A stretch of DNA of 53,635 nucleotides. Origin: Limnohabitans sp. DM1. GTDB lineage: Bacteria; Pseudomonadota; Gammaproteobacteria; Burkholderiales; Burkholderiaceae_C. Below are positions 9,181-18,254 of the stretch, piece by piece; within the stretch, counting starts at the first letter, position 1; each line of letters starts with the position of its first letter. A program made the translations under genes and the position numbers. The stretch is from positions 1 to 53,635 of the forward strand of contig NZ_CXOO01000016.1 of assembly GCF_001269385.1 (NCBI RefSeq). Reading direction: 5' to 3'. The notes below the pieces were generated by a model. It searched no databases and had not been told where the DNA came from. It saw only the letters and a list, made by a program, of their open reading frames with translations.

Positions 9181-10119
9181 TCAATCGCGAGTGATGTTGG
9201 ATGTACGAACTTCGCGGCACGCCGAATCAAAGACCCCGCAACTGCCCGCCTTGTTTCGGATGCGCACTTCTTGCTTTCCGAGCTTCAAAAGCAAACCACC
9301 CTGGTAAGTCTTTGGCAGCACGAAATAGGAGCCTCTTGGGACGTACTCAACAGGTTCGCCCACGCCCTCTTTGCTCACAGCAAATATCGCTGGCCTGAGG
9401 ACCAGGTGCTTAGAAAACTGGACCCATGTGCGAGAACCGTCATCAAACACCCGCTCAGGTTTGATGTCTGCATCGCCATCAATCGAGTAATTCATGTTCA
9501 GCTTGGACAGCTGAATGCTGTCATCCATGCCTTCGTCTGCCGCTGAATGACGTGCAGAAACTGCTGACTCAGAGCCCAAAATTTTGGGGGCCTTGGGCAG
9601 TTCATCGGTCTCCTTCGGTGCTTCAAACACACCGTCGTGAGTGACCCAGGAGACCCGCTGATAACGCGATTGGTCGGGACAACCCGCCACATCCAACAAT
9701 TCGATCTGATAGCGGCGTTTTGAGGTGATCACGGTCATCGTTCCGCTGACGCCGCGCACTTTGGAGCGCACAAAAATATCCTGCCCAGTAATGGCTACCT
9801 TCTGCTCCCATTCAGACTCATCGTTGAGGAATGAAGACAGCACTTTTTCGCCATCCTGGAATTCAAAGTGCGTGAAGCGATTGAAGGTGGTGTAAATCGG
9901 AAACAAGGCATTTTTGTCATAGCCAAAGACCACCAACCGGGAGTCATGTGGCATGGGTCTGGCCTGAACGCCTGAGGCGGAGCTGGGGCCTTTTTCACGG
10001 CTCAATTGACACAGATCCTTTGTCAAAGATCGGGCATCTTTGGAATCCTTGGGTTGAGCTGCAGCGACATTGCAAAACACGATCGCTGTAAGGGCGAGCA
10101 AAGAAAGAGTGTGTTTCAT
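9181..10119 (-). CDS. virB9: VirB9/TrbG-like outer-membrane complex protein
   Basis: This 312-residue protein has a signal peptide ending near AAAQ (residue 21). An N-terminal beta domain follows (HDSRLVVFGYDKNALFPIYT and FQDGEKVLSSFLND). The C-terminal domain contains MNYSIDGDADIKPERVFDDG, SRTWVQF and RGSYFVLP, the typical CagX/VirB9 signature. With VirB10 it would form the outer-membrane ring of the conjugation channel. No virB7 lipoprotein partner is obvious in the operon. Its start overlaps the virB8 stop by 4 bases. Confidence 0.93.
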   Translation of the reverse strand: MKHTLSLLALTAIVFCNVAAAQPKDSKDARSLTKDLCQLSREKGPSSASGVQARPMPHDSRLVVFGYDKNALFPIYTTFNRFTHFEFQDGEKVLSSFLNDESEWEQKVAITGQDIFVRSKVRGVSGTMTVITSKRRYQIELLDVAGCPDQSRYQRVSWVTHDGVFEAPKETDELPKAPKILGSESAVSARHSAADEGMDDSIQLSKLNMNYSIDGDADIKPERVFDDGSRTWVQFSKHLVLRPAIFAVSKEGVGEPVEYVPRGSYFVLPKTYQGGLLLKLGKQEVRIRNKAGSCGVFDSACREVRTSNITRD

Positions 10120-10826
10120 TTGGATTCTTGATCGTTCATCGTGAAGTGGGTAATGACCAGGCCCAGTGGGTTATCCAGGTCATCAGCTGACGTGGATACC
10201 TGCTTGGAGCCCAGTGACGCGTTCTCAGCAACGGTGCCGAACTCCACGGTCAAGAGCTTTCGACGGCGATCTGTTTCAACGCCATTGATCTTTTCTGCCC
10301 AGACCAAATCAATGAAAGCCACCGAGCGGTCTTCGTTGAAGCTGACAACAGGCGTGCCAATGAGTTCTCGCGACAAGCCAGGTATCTTTCCGATCCGTGT
10401 TGCGGTTTGATCTACCTTATCAACCCAGTTGTCGAGTTCGGTTGATGCGGCCCCGCGTGTCCATTTGTAGGCCCCGGGCAAGCCTTGTTTGAGCGTGGCC
10501 GCATTGATGACCACCAAACGAGCCGCCCAAAGCCGGAGGAAAAAACCAATGTTTTTGTCACTGATCTTGAGCTCTTCAGCGACCTTTCCTGAGGCGGCCA
10601 CTCGCCCAGTGACTGAATCCACCTCATAGAAAAATGGCACAACCTTTTTGAAGGGCATGGCAAACATCAACGTCACAATCAGCAAGCCGACCATGACCAT
10701 CAGCACCCCATTCTTCTTTTCAAGGCGTGCGTTGTTGGCTTTGAGCGCCGATATCAGGTCTACGAATACACCAGCAGCGGCCAACCCCTCTTGGGTGCCA
10801 ACTGGTGGTCTTGTGTGGTCGGTCAT
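10116..10826 (-). CDS. virB8: VirB8-like inner-membrane T4SS protein
   Basis: This 236-residue protein has a cytoplasmic tail of about 40 residues, one transmembrane helix (VLMVMVGLLIVTLMFAMPF) and a periplasmic NTF2-like domain with SFNEDRSVAFIDLVW and RKLLTVEFGTV, as expected for VirB8. It acts as an assembly factor linking the inner-membrane parts to VirB9/VirB10. The ATG at 10826 is followed at its end by a 4-base overlap with virB9, consistent with translational coupling. Confidence 0.9.
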   Translation of the reverse strand: MTDHTRPPVGTQEGLAAAGVFVDLISALKANNARLEKKNGVLMVMVGLLIVTLMFAMPFKKVVPFFYEVDSVTGRVAASGKVAEELKISDKNIGFFLRLWAARLVVINAATLKQGLPGAYKWTRGAASTELDNWVDKVDQTATRIGKIPGLSRELIGTPVVSFNEDRSVAFIDLVWAEKINGVETDRRRKLLTVEFGTVAENASLGSKQVSTSADDLDNPLGLVITHFTMNDQESK

Positions 10827-10963
10827 GCTTGGCCCCTAACTGGAAATTTGACAAAAGTTTGTGTAGGAAATAAAGTTCGCTTGAATGAGGTTGAAAGCCT
10901 CCCCACTTCGGCAGCGAGAGCCGCTCGCACTTGTCCAATGTTCAACAACAACTGGAGCGAGTC

Positions 10964-11167
10964 ATGGAACTCTTGCACTATCTCTACATTCACGCGCTGA
11001 TCATTTTTTCGATCCCCATCGTCTTGGGTGTCGTTCTGCGGAAAATCGCGGGTAAGCACGCTCCAACGCATTACCCCGAACTTGAAACACCCGAAGAAAA
11101 GCGCGCCAGAAAGCGCAGAGAAGAAGTTCGTCGCCGCAAGCAGCTTGATGACGTTTGGTGGTGGTAA
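10964..11167 (+). CDS. Small membrane protein with a basic tail, antisense to the virB operon
   Basis: The predicted protein has 67 residues: one N-terminal membrane helix (HALIIFSIPIVLGVVL, about residues 8-25), then a charged tail rich in Lys/Arg (EEKRARKRREEVRRRKQ) ending in DDVWWW. A good ribosome site, GGAGCGAG, lies just before the ATG. It is read on the plus strand inside the 346-base space between virB6 and virB8, the slot where virB7 normally lies. The same bases on the minus strand hold an open frame (10823-11176) with 4-base ATGA overlaps at both virB6 and virB8. The two frames are codon-aligned, so one may merely mirror the other. The plus-strand product looks more protein-like, but the choice is unsettled. 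Confidence 0.5.
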   Translation: MELLHYLYIHALIIFSIPIVLGVVLRKIAGKHAPTHYPELETPEEKRARKRREEVRRRKQLDDVWWW

Positions 11168-11172
11168 AGCGC

Positions 11173-12240
11173 TCATTTGTCACCCTTACCTTTCCTCATA
11201 GCATCCGTAAAGGCTTGGAGTTGATTAGCCGCACCATTGATGCCTTTTCCTGGCAAACCACCAAGACTGGAACCAATAGTGCTTCTCCCAAACTTTTGCG
11301 CTGAAGCCCCACCCGATCCACTGATCAAGCCCTGAGCAATTCCAGGCACCTGCCACATCAAGAATGCGGAAATTGCCGCGCAGATGCAGATCAAAAACGC
11401 TGCCATTTCATCCACGGCCAGCATCTCTGAGCCACTTTTGACGTTGGCAACGTCAGCCACCGTTTTGGCTGCAGTGATGATTCCTGCGGTGATGCCAACC
11501 ATGAAGAAGGCAACGACCTTGGTCAGGCATGCGCCAATCGTGAAGCGCAACCAACCATCAAACAGCCATTCCATGCGCTGCCAGATGAGCCATGGCACCA
11601 AAATCGGCCCCATGGTCAATGCCAGCCCGAACAGCACTTCGGCAATGAAGATGGTCAGCAAGAATGCGGCTGTAGCAAGCATCAGAAATACCAAGGCCAG
11701 CAGCTTGAACAACCAGGTGAACAAGATCATGGGGAAGTTCAGCAAAATGTCAGACCACGTGGGTTCGGCACCACGGGTTGTGTTTTCACACTGAACGCCT
11801 GTGCTGATCGTTCCGGTCATGGGATCACTGACTTCTACGTCTTTGCACTTGCTGGAGCGACTGTCGTACTCAGCTGAGACAAACAGTTTTTTAGCCGCTC
11901 CAAGCATCAAATTGATGGAGCCATCCACTGAACTCGTGCCCGCCACTTTTTTGGACAAGTCATTCACATTCGCTTGGAAAAATCCACCCACCGTACCGAG
12001 CCACCCGGCCAAAAGCATGGTGACGATGGAGTATTTGGCAATCGCTCCAAATGCATCCATCAATGCCGTGGAACCATCGCCACTGAGAAGCCAGATCACC
12101 ACGATCCAGCCTGATGTGATGAGGAGCAATACAGCAGCCAGGTCCTGACCATCACCGATCAATACGCCCGACGTGCTTTGCGCGTGGGCGATGATCCCTT
12201 TGTAGATCGAAAGCAATGTATCGCCTGCATCCAATGCCAT
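11173..12240 (-). CDS. virB6: VirB6/TrbL-like polytopic T4SS protein
   Basis: The protein has 355 residues with at least five hydrophobic helices, including AAVLLLITSGWIVVIWLL, SIVTMLLAGWLGTVGGFF, LLALVFLMLATAAFLLTIFI, VVAFFMVGITAGIITAA and FLICICAAISAFLMW. A conserved stretch LVPWLIWQRMEWLFDGWLRF lies between the membrane blocks. This is the VirB6 pattern; the protein forms part of the inner-membrane translocation path. The ATG at 12240 is 1 base after the stop of the upstream small gene and is preferred over an ATG 12 bases earlier. It ends with KGKGDK. Confidence 0.9.
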   Translation of the reverse strand: MALDAGDTLLSIYKGIIAHAQSTSGVLIGDGQDLAAVLLLITSGWIVVIWLLSGDGSTALMDAFGAIAKYSIVTMLLAGWLGTVGGFFQANVNDLSKKVAGTSSVDGSINLMLGAAKKLFVSAEYDSRSSKCKDVEVSDPMTGTISTGVQCENTTRGAEPTWSDILLNFPMILFTWLFKLLALVFLMLATAAFLLTIFIAEVLFGLALTMGPILVPWLIWQRMEWLFDGWLRFTIGACLTKVVAFFMVGITAGIITAAKTVADVANVKSGSEMLAVDEMAAFLICICAAISAFLMWQVPGIAQGLISGSGGASAQKFGRSTIGSSLGGLPGKGINGAANQLQAFTDAMRKGKGDK

Positions 12241-12241
12241 G

Positions 12242-12544
12242 TCAGGCTCCAATCAATCGAAAAAGGCGTAACACCAACGCCCACAGTCCATACAAAACAG
12301 TTGGTGGCGTGCAGACAACACCAATCGCAAAAACGGCGGGCTCATGAATGGCCAGGCGAAACGCTGAGGTCAATGCCAGCAGTGACATGGATTTACTGAC
12401 GCGCTTGGGAACCTCTGGGAGTGTTACCCTGCTGTTGTATGCAGATGCATAAAGTTGCATCCAACGGAAAGTTGCACGGATTTGTGATCCGGTGACCAAA
12501 TTCCGACGACCGAGCGCGAGGGCTGAAGTTTCAAAAATGTTCAT
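12242..12544 (-). CDS. Small hydrophobic protein between virB5 and virB6
   Basis: The predicted protein has 100 residues. A polar first half (RNLVTGSQIRATFRWMQLYA) is followed by two hydrophobic stretches (SLLALTSAFRLAI and FAIGVVCTPPTVLYGLWALVL). No family was recognised. Many VirB operons carry an entry-exclusion lipoprotein (eex) at this position, but there is no lipobox here, so that role is not supported. It is tightly placed: 5 bases after virB5 and 1 base before virB6, which argues for a real gene in the transcript. Confidence 0.7.
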   Translation of the reverse strand: MNIFETSALALGRRNLVTGSQIRATFRWMQLYASAYNSRVTLPEVPKRVSKSMSLLALTSAFRLAIHEPAVFAIGVVCTPPTVLYGLWALVLRLFRLIGA

Positions 12545-12549
12545 GGCAA

Positions 12550-13377
12550 TCAATACCCATTGCCACCAAGATTGCCCCAGGGTTTCAGGGGATCAATTCT
12601 TGAAGAAGTTGCTGAGTTGTCACGATTTTTTCGCTCACGGGCACCACGTACTGTTTGGTCATGAACGCCAGATTTGACTTCGGTATTGGCCACTGCATCA
12701 ATTTGCTGTCGATTGGATTCTGCGTTTTGAGCGAGAACCGCAGCCTTGAGTTCCATCAGCTCACCGGCAGTCATTGCGCTCAGCTGTGACAGACGTTGCA
12801 GGCCTTGGACGTTGCCGGTAATGTTGGCCGTTTCGTCAGCTACACGGCGAAACTCCTGCGACCGCTGCTGCATGTTGTCCAGGGCACCGAGGTCTTGGTC
12901 CAGACGCTGTCTGTAAACACCGCCCTTGCGCTTAGCGAGCTCCAATTCATACAGGATGTATGAGCGCAAATCAGTGCGGCCTGACCCGGAAAAATCAATG
13001 CCTCGGGCCTCAAACATGGCTCGCGCAGATGCAGCCGCATCACGCAATCCCGTTGTTGCGTTTTTAAGGTCCTGGTAGGCGCGCACTTGAGAGCGGAACT
13101 GATTGATCACTGATGCGACATCGCCGCTACGCAACTTTTCCAAGTTTGTTTGCATCGAGGTGAGTTGATCGAGCTGAACCAGTTTGCTTTGCACCTGTTC
13201 CGCAACCATTTCGGCCTGCTTGTAAACACCTGCAACCAACTCGGAGTTGTTCAATATCTGGGTTATTTCAGTTGCCCCCCCAGTCCCCGCAACCGTCCCG
13301 GATTGAACTGAAGCTCCAAGAGCGATCAGAACAATGCCTGCGATCAGCCGCTGAAAAATTGAGGTTTTTTTACTCAT
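12550..13377 (-). CDS. virB5: VirB5/TrbJ-like minor pilus protein
   Basis: This 275-residue secreted protein has a signal peptide (KKTSIFQRLIAGIVLIALGASVQSG). An all-helical body rich in Gln/Glu follows, for example VYKQAEMVAEQVQSKLVQLD and QLTSMQTNLEKLRSGDV. This matches TrbJ/VirB5, the adhesin-like tip protein of conjugative pili. The ATG at 13377 overlaps the end of virB4 by 8 bases; upstream codons in this frame belong to virB4 sequence. The C-terminus (RKNRDNSATSSRIDP) is low-complexity. Confidence 0.85.
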   Translation of the reverse strand: MSKKTSIFQRLIAGIVLIALGASVQSGTVAGTGGATEITQILNNSELVAGVYKQAEMVAEQVQSKLVQLDQLTSMQTNLEKLRSGDVASVINQFRSQVRAYQDLKNATTGLRDAAASARAMFEARGIDFSGSGRTDLRSYILYELELAKRKGGVYRQRLDQDLGALDNMQQRSQEFRRVADETANITGNVQGLQRLSQLSAMTAGELMELKAAVLAQNAESNRQQIDAVANTEVKSGVHDQTVRGARERKNRDNSATSSRIDPLKPWGNLGGNGY

Positions 13378-15985
13378 GGCACAACTCCTGGATGTACTTT
13401 TGCTGCCAGCCATCTGGAAGCCCCAAGTGGATGTAGTGATCCAATGCCTTTTGGGCCTTGGGATCTGAACGCACCATGGCCACGAGTTCGGGCGATAAGC
13501 GCATGCTGATGCGCCGAGAAATCTCACCTTGCTTGATGTAGTAGTCCTGCCCCGGCGTGCCTCGTGCGATGTAATTCAGTTCGTGTTCGCTAAAGCCCAA
13601 CTCTTCGATGTACATGCGCGAAAGCGATGCCGTTTTTGCCATCGGATTGGGCGTCAAGATCAGCGATGGAATGTTGTCGCGTATCGCGGCGAACACCGGG
13701 CTTTGAATCAGCTTGTCAGGGTTTTGCGTGTCCAGCGTGATGCGCGCTCCCAGCTTACGAAGCGTGACAAGCCATTCATCCAGCTCATTGGCAAAAGTCG
13801 GCTGGCGCACAAAATACCAAGCCTCTGGGATGTATATCTGCGTTGGAATCGGGGCGTCTTCGCGTGCTCCCATGTCCCTCAGTCGAACTTCAATTCGATA
13901 GAACGCGTACATCATGAACGGCGCTGCCAGTTCCTCATTGGACAGCACGCTGCCCATCTCGATGCCCGTCAATTGGTCGATATTGAAGTCATCGCTTGCG
14001 TTGTCGTAGTAGCCCGCATACACACTGTCGCCAACCCAGAGCGCCAATTGTTGTGCAAGCTCTGTCGTCGCATCAAGCCTGACGACAACGGTTCCCAACC
14101 GCAAAGCCGATGGTTCGACCTGGCCCAGCTCCGCCGTCGCACGCAATGCCACTTCAAGGTCTTTGCGGTCCACAGATGTGACGGTGTAGCCACGCATGCT
14201 GGCCAGAAGCTCCAGCCAACGCGTAATAAACGGCAAGTGCCTCTGACTACCCCCCTTCATCAAGGCCGCGATAGGGGACATTCTTTTACGATTGGCGCCC
14301 TCTTGTTTTTCTGGGTTCAGGTCAATGTAGTTGCCCCCTTGCAGGTAGATGGCAGGACGGCAGCTGTAGTTTTTGTCAAAAACCAAAACACGGGCACCGG
14401 GGTACTTTCTGAACTGTGACCACAGGATGGTGGAGATGGCTGTTTTGCCTGTTCCGGTTCCACCGATCACAAGCTCATGACCTACCTGGCCAACATACCC
14501 CGTGTAGTAAAAAGGTGTTTTTGATTTGGTCGGGAATGCGACCAAGGCATGACACGGCGCACCCATTGAATCGCTCAGATATTCATTCACATAAGCGCCA
14601 TCACTGACGGTTCTGGATGGGCACAGATCGACAAAGTTTTCTGATGTGATCTTGACCCAACGAGCAACCTCTTCTTGGCTACCCGGGATGGTTGCGCAAA
14701 AGCTGCTGAATTTGTGCAAGCCCTCCAGACGCGGACTCAGGCGGGCTGCCTGCAAAATCTCTTCAACTTTTTTCTGAGCTGTTTCCAGGCCTGCCGTGGT
14801 GGCCGCTTGAATCATCACAACCCCATAGTAGTAGCCAGCCCCCTCTTTGCCCGCTTCAATGTTCTCCTTGAGAGCGCGGGCCTCGTTGGCATCGGACTCA
14901 CGTGCTTCGTTTGTCTGCAGCCTGGACACGTCCCCATGGCTGACTGCAGCCGCAACGAAGGATTTCAGCGAGTACTTCCGATTGGCGTGATAAACCTCCG
15001 CCTCTGCAACAGCCTTTGCGCCCTTGCTTCGAGGTAACGCTTTGTAGACCTGAGACAGTGTGAATTCGCAGGGCGCTGACATCAGCTGGTCCAGAAGATC
15101 CATTCCGATTTTTTCGCGCCGACGCAAGTCCAGCGTGTAGCAGCAAGCCCATGATTTTTTGGTGTTGTGCTGAAACTCCAGCACATCCGCATACTCATTA
15201 TTGATGGCGCCCTGGGGCAGAACTTCATCCAGCATGGATGCACCATGTATCGACAGTTCTGCTCGGCAGTCCAGATCGCTGGTAGGTGTGGACGCCAGCT
15301 GCAAAAATCCTCCGAGCACAGCACCGGTCATGACCTTCGTTTTCAAACCCGCTGTGCTCGCAAGAAAGGTGTCGACCACCTTCTCAAATGACACCAAGGC
15401 CTGCTCTACCTCCTCCATGTTCGAGTATGGAAAGTCATCATCGCCTTTGATGCTTTTATAAAGACCACCCAGCAGAATGCGGCCGATTTGTAGCAGCCCA
15501 CGACTCTGTGCTCGTGCAATGGCATCAATCAACCGAGTCGAGCCCCCTGCAGGAGGGAGACTCAAGATCAAGGTATGCCGGTTGACGTAGTGCACATCAC
15601 TGATGAATTTTTCATTCTGCAGTTCGTTCATCCGCGATGTGATGGCATCGGGATAGACCCCCTGCGGGTATTTCGTTGTGATTCGTCTGCGCACCTGCCA
15701 GGTGATTGTGGGCCCCAGGTCCTGCAGCTGCTCCATGACATAGACCAGCTGCGAGCGCACTTGATTGACAGAATCTGGGTCAGATGAATCAACGTCTTTG
15801 CCCACAAAATCGAAGCAAGCCATGAGTGATCCGTCTTTGTTCAGAATCACACGCTCATTGAGCGGCATCAGCCAGCGAATGACCTCAGTCAGTGGGCTGC
15901 CCTCAACTTTTTCAAATCGTTCCGTGCGCTGCGCGACACTGTGCCCCGGCTCAAACCGAAAGCCACCATACACTTTGCCGCTCAT
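13370..15985 (-). CDS. virB4: VirB4-like T4SS ATPase
   Basis: The protein has 871 residues. Walker A is GGTGTGKTAIS (near residue 510), and a Walker B region IPTQIYIPEAWYFV precedes KLGARITLDTQNPDKL, the usual VirB4/TraC arrangement. VirB4 is the largest energiser of T4SS assembly and pilus biogenesis. The ATG at 15985 overlaps the virB3 stop in an ATGA; the frame is open for 80 codons further, but those overlap virB3. The N-terminal CagE-like half includes RQLVYVMEQLQDLG-like sequence and VNRHTLILSLPPAGG. Confidence 0.95.
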   Translation of the reverse strand: MSGKVYGGFRFEPGHSVAQRTERFEKVEGSPLTEVIRWLMPLNERVILNKDGSLMACFDFVGKDVDSSDPDSVNQVRSQLVYVMEQLQDLGPTITWQVRRRITTKYPQGVYPDAITSRMNELQNEKFISDVHYVNRHTLILSLPPAGGSTRLIDAIARAQSRGLLQIGRILLGGLYKSIKGDDDFPYSNMEEVEQALVSFEKVVDTFLASTAGLKTKVMTGAVLGGFLQLASTPTSDLDCRAELSIHGASMLDEVLPQGAINNEYADVLEFQHNTKKSWACCYTLDLRRREKIGMDLLDQLMSAPCEFTLSQVYKALPRSKGAKAVAEAEVYHANRKYSLKSFVAAAVSHGDVSRLQTNEARESDANEARALKENIEAGKEGAGYYYGVVMIQAATTAGLETAQKKVEEILQAARLSPRLEGLHKFSSFCATIPGSQEEVARWVKITSENFVDLCPSRTVSDGAYVNEYLSDSMGAPCHALVAFPTKSKTPFYYTGYVGQVGHELVIGGTGTGKTAISTILWSQFRKYPGARVLVFDKNYSCRPAIYLQGGNYIDLNPEKQEGANRKRMSPIAALMKGGSQRHLPFITRWLELLASMRGYTVTSVDRKDLEVALRATAELGQVEPSALRLGTVVVRLDATTELAQQLALWVGDSVYAGYYDNASDDFNIDQLTGIEMGSVLSNEELAAPFMMYAFYRIEVRLRDMGAREDAPIPTQIYIPEAWYFVRQPTFANELDEWLVTLRKLGARITLDTQNPDKLIQSPVFAAIRDNIPSLILTPNPMAKTASLSRMYIEELGFSEHELNYIARGTPGQDYYIKQGEISRRISMRLSPELVAMVRSDPKAQKALDHYIHLGLPDGWQQKYIQELCHE

Positions 15986-16308
15986 ATGCCACGCCCCTGC
16001 ATCAACCACTGTGGTCGGTGCCCACGGTTCATGCGCGCACCGAGCCAAGAGCCATAGGCTGCAGACTGCCTGACATACTTGATGTAGACGAACAACACGC
16101 GAGGCTGGAATTTGGTCACAACCATGAGAACCATGTGAAGCACCACGGTCATCACAAACCAAGAGTGAATACGCAGACCAACCGCCAAAACCAAAAAGAT
16201 CTCCAGGTTGATGACGAAAAGCCAATCGTCCACGCCAAATGTCGTCATCTCAGTCAGCAAAGACTTTTTGACATCCGAGGTTTCAATGGTGCTCAGCATG
16301 GCGTTCAT
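15982..16308 (-). CDS. virB3: VirB3-like T4SS membrane protein
   Basis: The protein has 108 residues from the ATG at 16308, 1 base after the virB2 stop. Two adjacent hydrophobic segments (WLFVINLEIFLVLAVGL and WFVMTVVLHMVLMVV) lie in the middle, as in VirB3, which associates with VirB4 at the inner membrane. It is placed between virB2 and virB4 with a 4-base overlap into virB4. Small size makes similarity weak; synteny is decisive. Confidence 0.82.
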   Translation of the reverse strand: MNAMLSTIETSDVKKSLLTEMTTFGVDDWLFVINLEIFLVLAVGLRIHSWFVMTVVLHMVLMVVTKFQPRVLFVYIKYVRQSAAYGSWLGARMNRGHRPQWLMQGRGI

Positions 16309-16309
16309 G

Positions 16310-16624
16310 TCAGCAAAACAATCCAACGCCAGTGACGACTTGAATCAAGGTTTCGATGTTCAGCGCGATGCTCAGGGCAGCCAGTACACCGACGGCCCTG
16401 GTCATCAACTGGCCGGATGGCGCCAGCTTCCACGCAATCAACAAAATGGCAGATGCAACGACTGAAAGAACCACGAATAATTCGTTGTCCACGAGCATTT
16501 TGTAGGGTCGGCAGATGCCCTTTGACAGCACCCCTGCAGACACCACTGAGGGGTGGTAGAGCAACCCCAGAATCGCGGCCATGACATAGGCCTTCGCGGT
16601 AGAAATTTGCGTGATTTTTCTCAT
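16310..16624 (-). CDS. virB2: VirB2-like major pilin
   Basis: The precursor has 104 residues. A long positively charged signal sequence ends around SVVSA. Two hydrophobic helices follow (ELFVVLSVVASAILLIAWKL and AVGVLAALSIALNIETLIQV), as in VirB2/TraA pilins. Two cysteines are present (ICRPY and the C-terminal GLFC). The ATG at 16624 has AAGGAGC at the right distance upstream. It is encoded between virB11 and virB3. Confidence 0.82.
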   Translation of the reverse strand: MRKITQISTAKAYVMAAILGLLYHPSVVSAGVLSKGICRPYKMLVDNELFVVLSVVASAILLIAWKLAPSGQLMTRAVGVLAALSIALNIETLIQVVTGVGLFC

Positions 16625-16646
16625 GATTTTGAAGCTCCTTTTGGGT

Positions 16647-17666
16647 TTACCTTGCACGCTGAAATAGCGTGCGGGTTTGGTAGTGACCATCTTGAAATCC
16701 TTCGATCAAAAGAATTTCAGATGGCCCACGTTTTCCTGCCACATTCGAGCAGTGCACGACATAGCGAAAAGTTGATGCAATCTGGCGGCGCAGATCATTC
16801 AGTGGCCAATTCGATGCTTCGGGCGCAACGCGCACCATGTTCTCCAGCCTGGACAAAGCCATGCTCGCGCTGTCACTGTGGAACGTCACCGCTGAGCCAG
16901 GATGGCCCGTGTTGTAGGCATCCAAGATGTCGTAAAACTCAGCCCCACGCCCTTCCCCGACCCAGATTCGGTTGGGACGGTTGCGCAGTGCATGGCGCAC
17001 CAGCATGCGCACATCAACACCTTGAGATGCATTCGCTTCGAATGCCAGCCAGTTGGGCACCTTGATCTGAAGTTCAGCGGTGTCTTCAATGGTGATGACC
17101 CGCTCATCTATGGGCAGCATCTGGGCCAGACAATTGAGAAAAGCGGTTTTGCCCGAACTGGTGGAGCCGGTGACCATGAAATTTTCATGACTGGCCACAA
17201 GCCAAGCCAAAAACTCCATGACCTCCGAGCCTCCGCCGCTGATGTCCTTGTCGAAGCTTTCGCGGTTGCGAATCAGGTTTTTTGCAGGATCAAACGCGCC
17301 CTGCTCCCGATAGTCCTCTAGCGTGAAAAGGCGTGATGAATGACGACGAATTGAGATCGACGGCCCATGGACGGCAATGGGCGGCAAAGTTGCTGCAATC
17401 CTCAAGCCTGGTAATCGGCAATCCAGTACCAACTGCTTGGACTTGGTGTTCAGGTTGCACAGTGTGGTGATGACCGATTCCAGCGTGGCCGATGAGAACG
17501 TGACATCGACTTTTTCAAATTTGCCATTTCGTTCAATGAATACGGTTTTAGGGTCATTGATCATGACCTCCTGGCAGGCTGGGTCATTCAAATAACCCCG
17601 GATCTGCTTGAGGTCCAACTCGATGATCCGTTCGGCCTGAGTTTTGAGGTCGCGTGCTTCACTCAT
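16647..17666 (-). CDS. virB11: VirB11-like hexameric T4SS ATPase
   Basis: The protein has 339 residues. It contains Walker A GSTSSGKTAF (near residue 170), VITIEDTAEL, LRNRPNRIWVGEGRGAEFYD (Walker B region) and TGHPGSAVTFHSDSA (His box). These define VirB11, a cytoplasmic ATPase that works with VirB4 and the coupling protein. Note GEGRG where many relatives have GEIRG/GELRG. The ATG at 17666 overlaps virB1 by 8 bases. The virB11 gene stands second in the operon, rather than last as in Agrobacterium. Confidence 0.95.
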   Translation of the reverse strand: MSEARDLKTQAERIIELDLKQIRGYLNDPACQEVMINDPKTVFIERNGKFEKVDVTFSSATLESVITTLCNLNTKSKQLVLDCRLPGLRIAATLPPIAVHGPSISIRRHSSRLFTLEDYREQGAFDPAKNLIRNRESFDKDISGGGSEVMEFLAWLVASHENFMVTGSTSSGKTAFLNCLAQMLPIDERVITIEDTAELQIKVPNWLAFEANASQGVDVRMLVRHALRNRPNRIWVGEGRGAEFYDILDAYNTGHPGSAVTFHSDSASMALSRLENMVRVAPEASNWPLNDLRRQIASTFRYVVHCSNVAGKRGPSEILLIEGFQDGHYQTRTLFQRAR

Positions 17667-18243
17667 GCGCCATCCCCTCGTTGATCTCGTAGACCGCCAT
17701 CCCTGATGAAGCTTGTTGCTGCGTTTTCCCAAATGTCACCGGCACGGGGCCTCCAGCTTGCTTTTGCTCAGTCTTGCCAATCTTGAGCAACGTGCGATGT
17801 ATGCGATTGGCGTAGGCGATGCGCTTATTTGGTGATGACGCGTTGTAAGCACCAACGGCCTCCCAGGTCACGCCGTACCTCTGGAAGTTTTGAGCCAAGA
17901 TCCAAGCGCCCACAGCTGCGTTCACACAGGGATCAAACAACTTTTGTTTGTCGATGCCATATTTAGCAAGCGTGGGCAGCCAGAAGCTGTTGATCTGAAG
18001 CAGGCCAAAGTCAACACTGCCATTTGCGTTTTCCGGGCCGATGGCTCGATGGTTCAAACCGCTTTCGTGTGTGGCCATGGCAACCAGCAACTCGGGTGCG
18101 ATTTGGTAGCGCTCAGCCGCTTTGTTTAAGCATTCAATGACTGGAGTCGGTCCACTGGACTGGCGCACTTGCGCGTGCGCCATCTGCTGATTCATCAGCA
18201 GAGCACCGCATACGGCCCAGAACATGGTCTTTTGGTTCAACAC
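17659..18243 (-). CDS. virB1: VirB1-like lytic transglycosylase
   Basis: The protein has 194 residues with a signal peptide ending in MAHAQ. An SLT domain contains the catalytic glutamate in MATHESGLNHRAIG, then DFGLLQINSFWLP and YNASSPNKRIAYANRI. Such enzymes open peptidoglycan locally for T4SS assembly. The frame starts with GTG at 18243; an ATG at 18225 is an alternative that would lose the only N-terminal lysine. It is the first gene of the operon, and a strong hairpin with a T-tract lies 12 bases upstream. Confidence 0.9.
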   Translation of the reverse strand: MLNQKTMFWAVCGALLMNQQMAHAQVRQSSGPTPVIECLNKAAERYQIAPELLVAMATHESGLNHRAIGPENANGSVDFGLLQINSFWLPTLAKYGIDKQKLFDPCVNAAVGAWILAQNFQRYGVTWEAVGAYNASSPNKRIAYANRIHRTLLKIGKTEQKQAGGPVPVTFGKTQQQASSGMAVYEINEGMAHE

Positions 18244-18254
18244 AATCCGACTTC

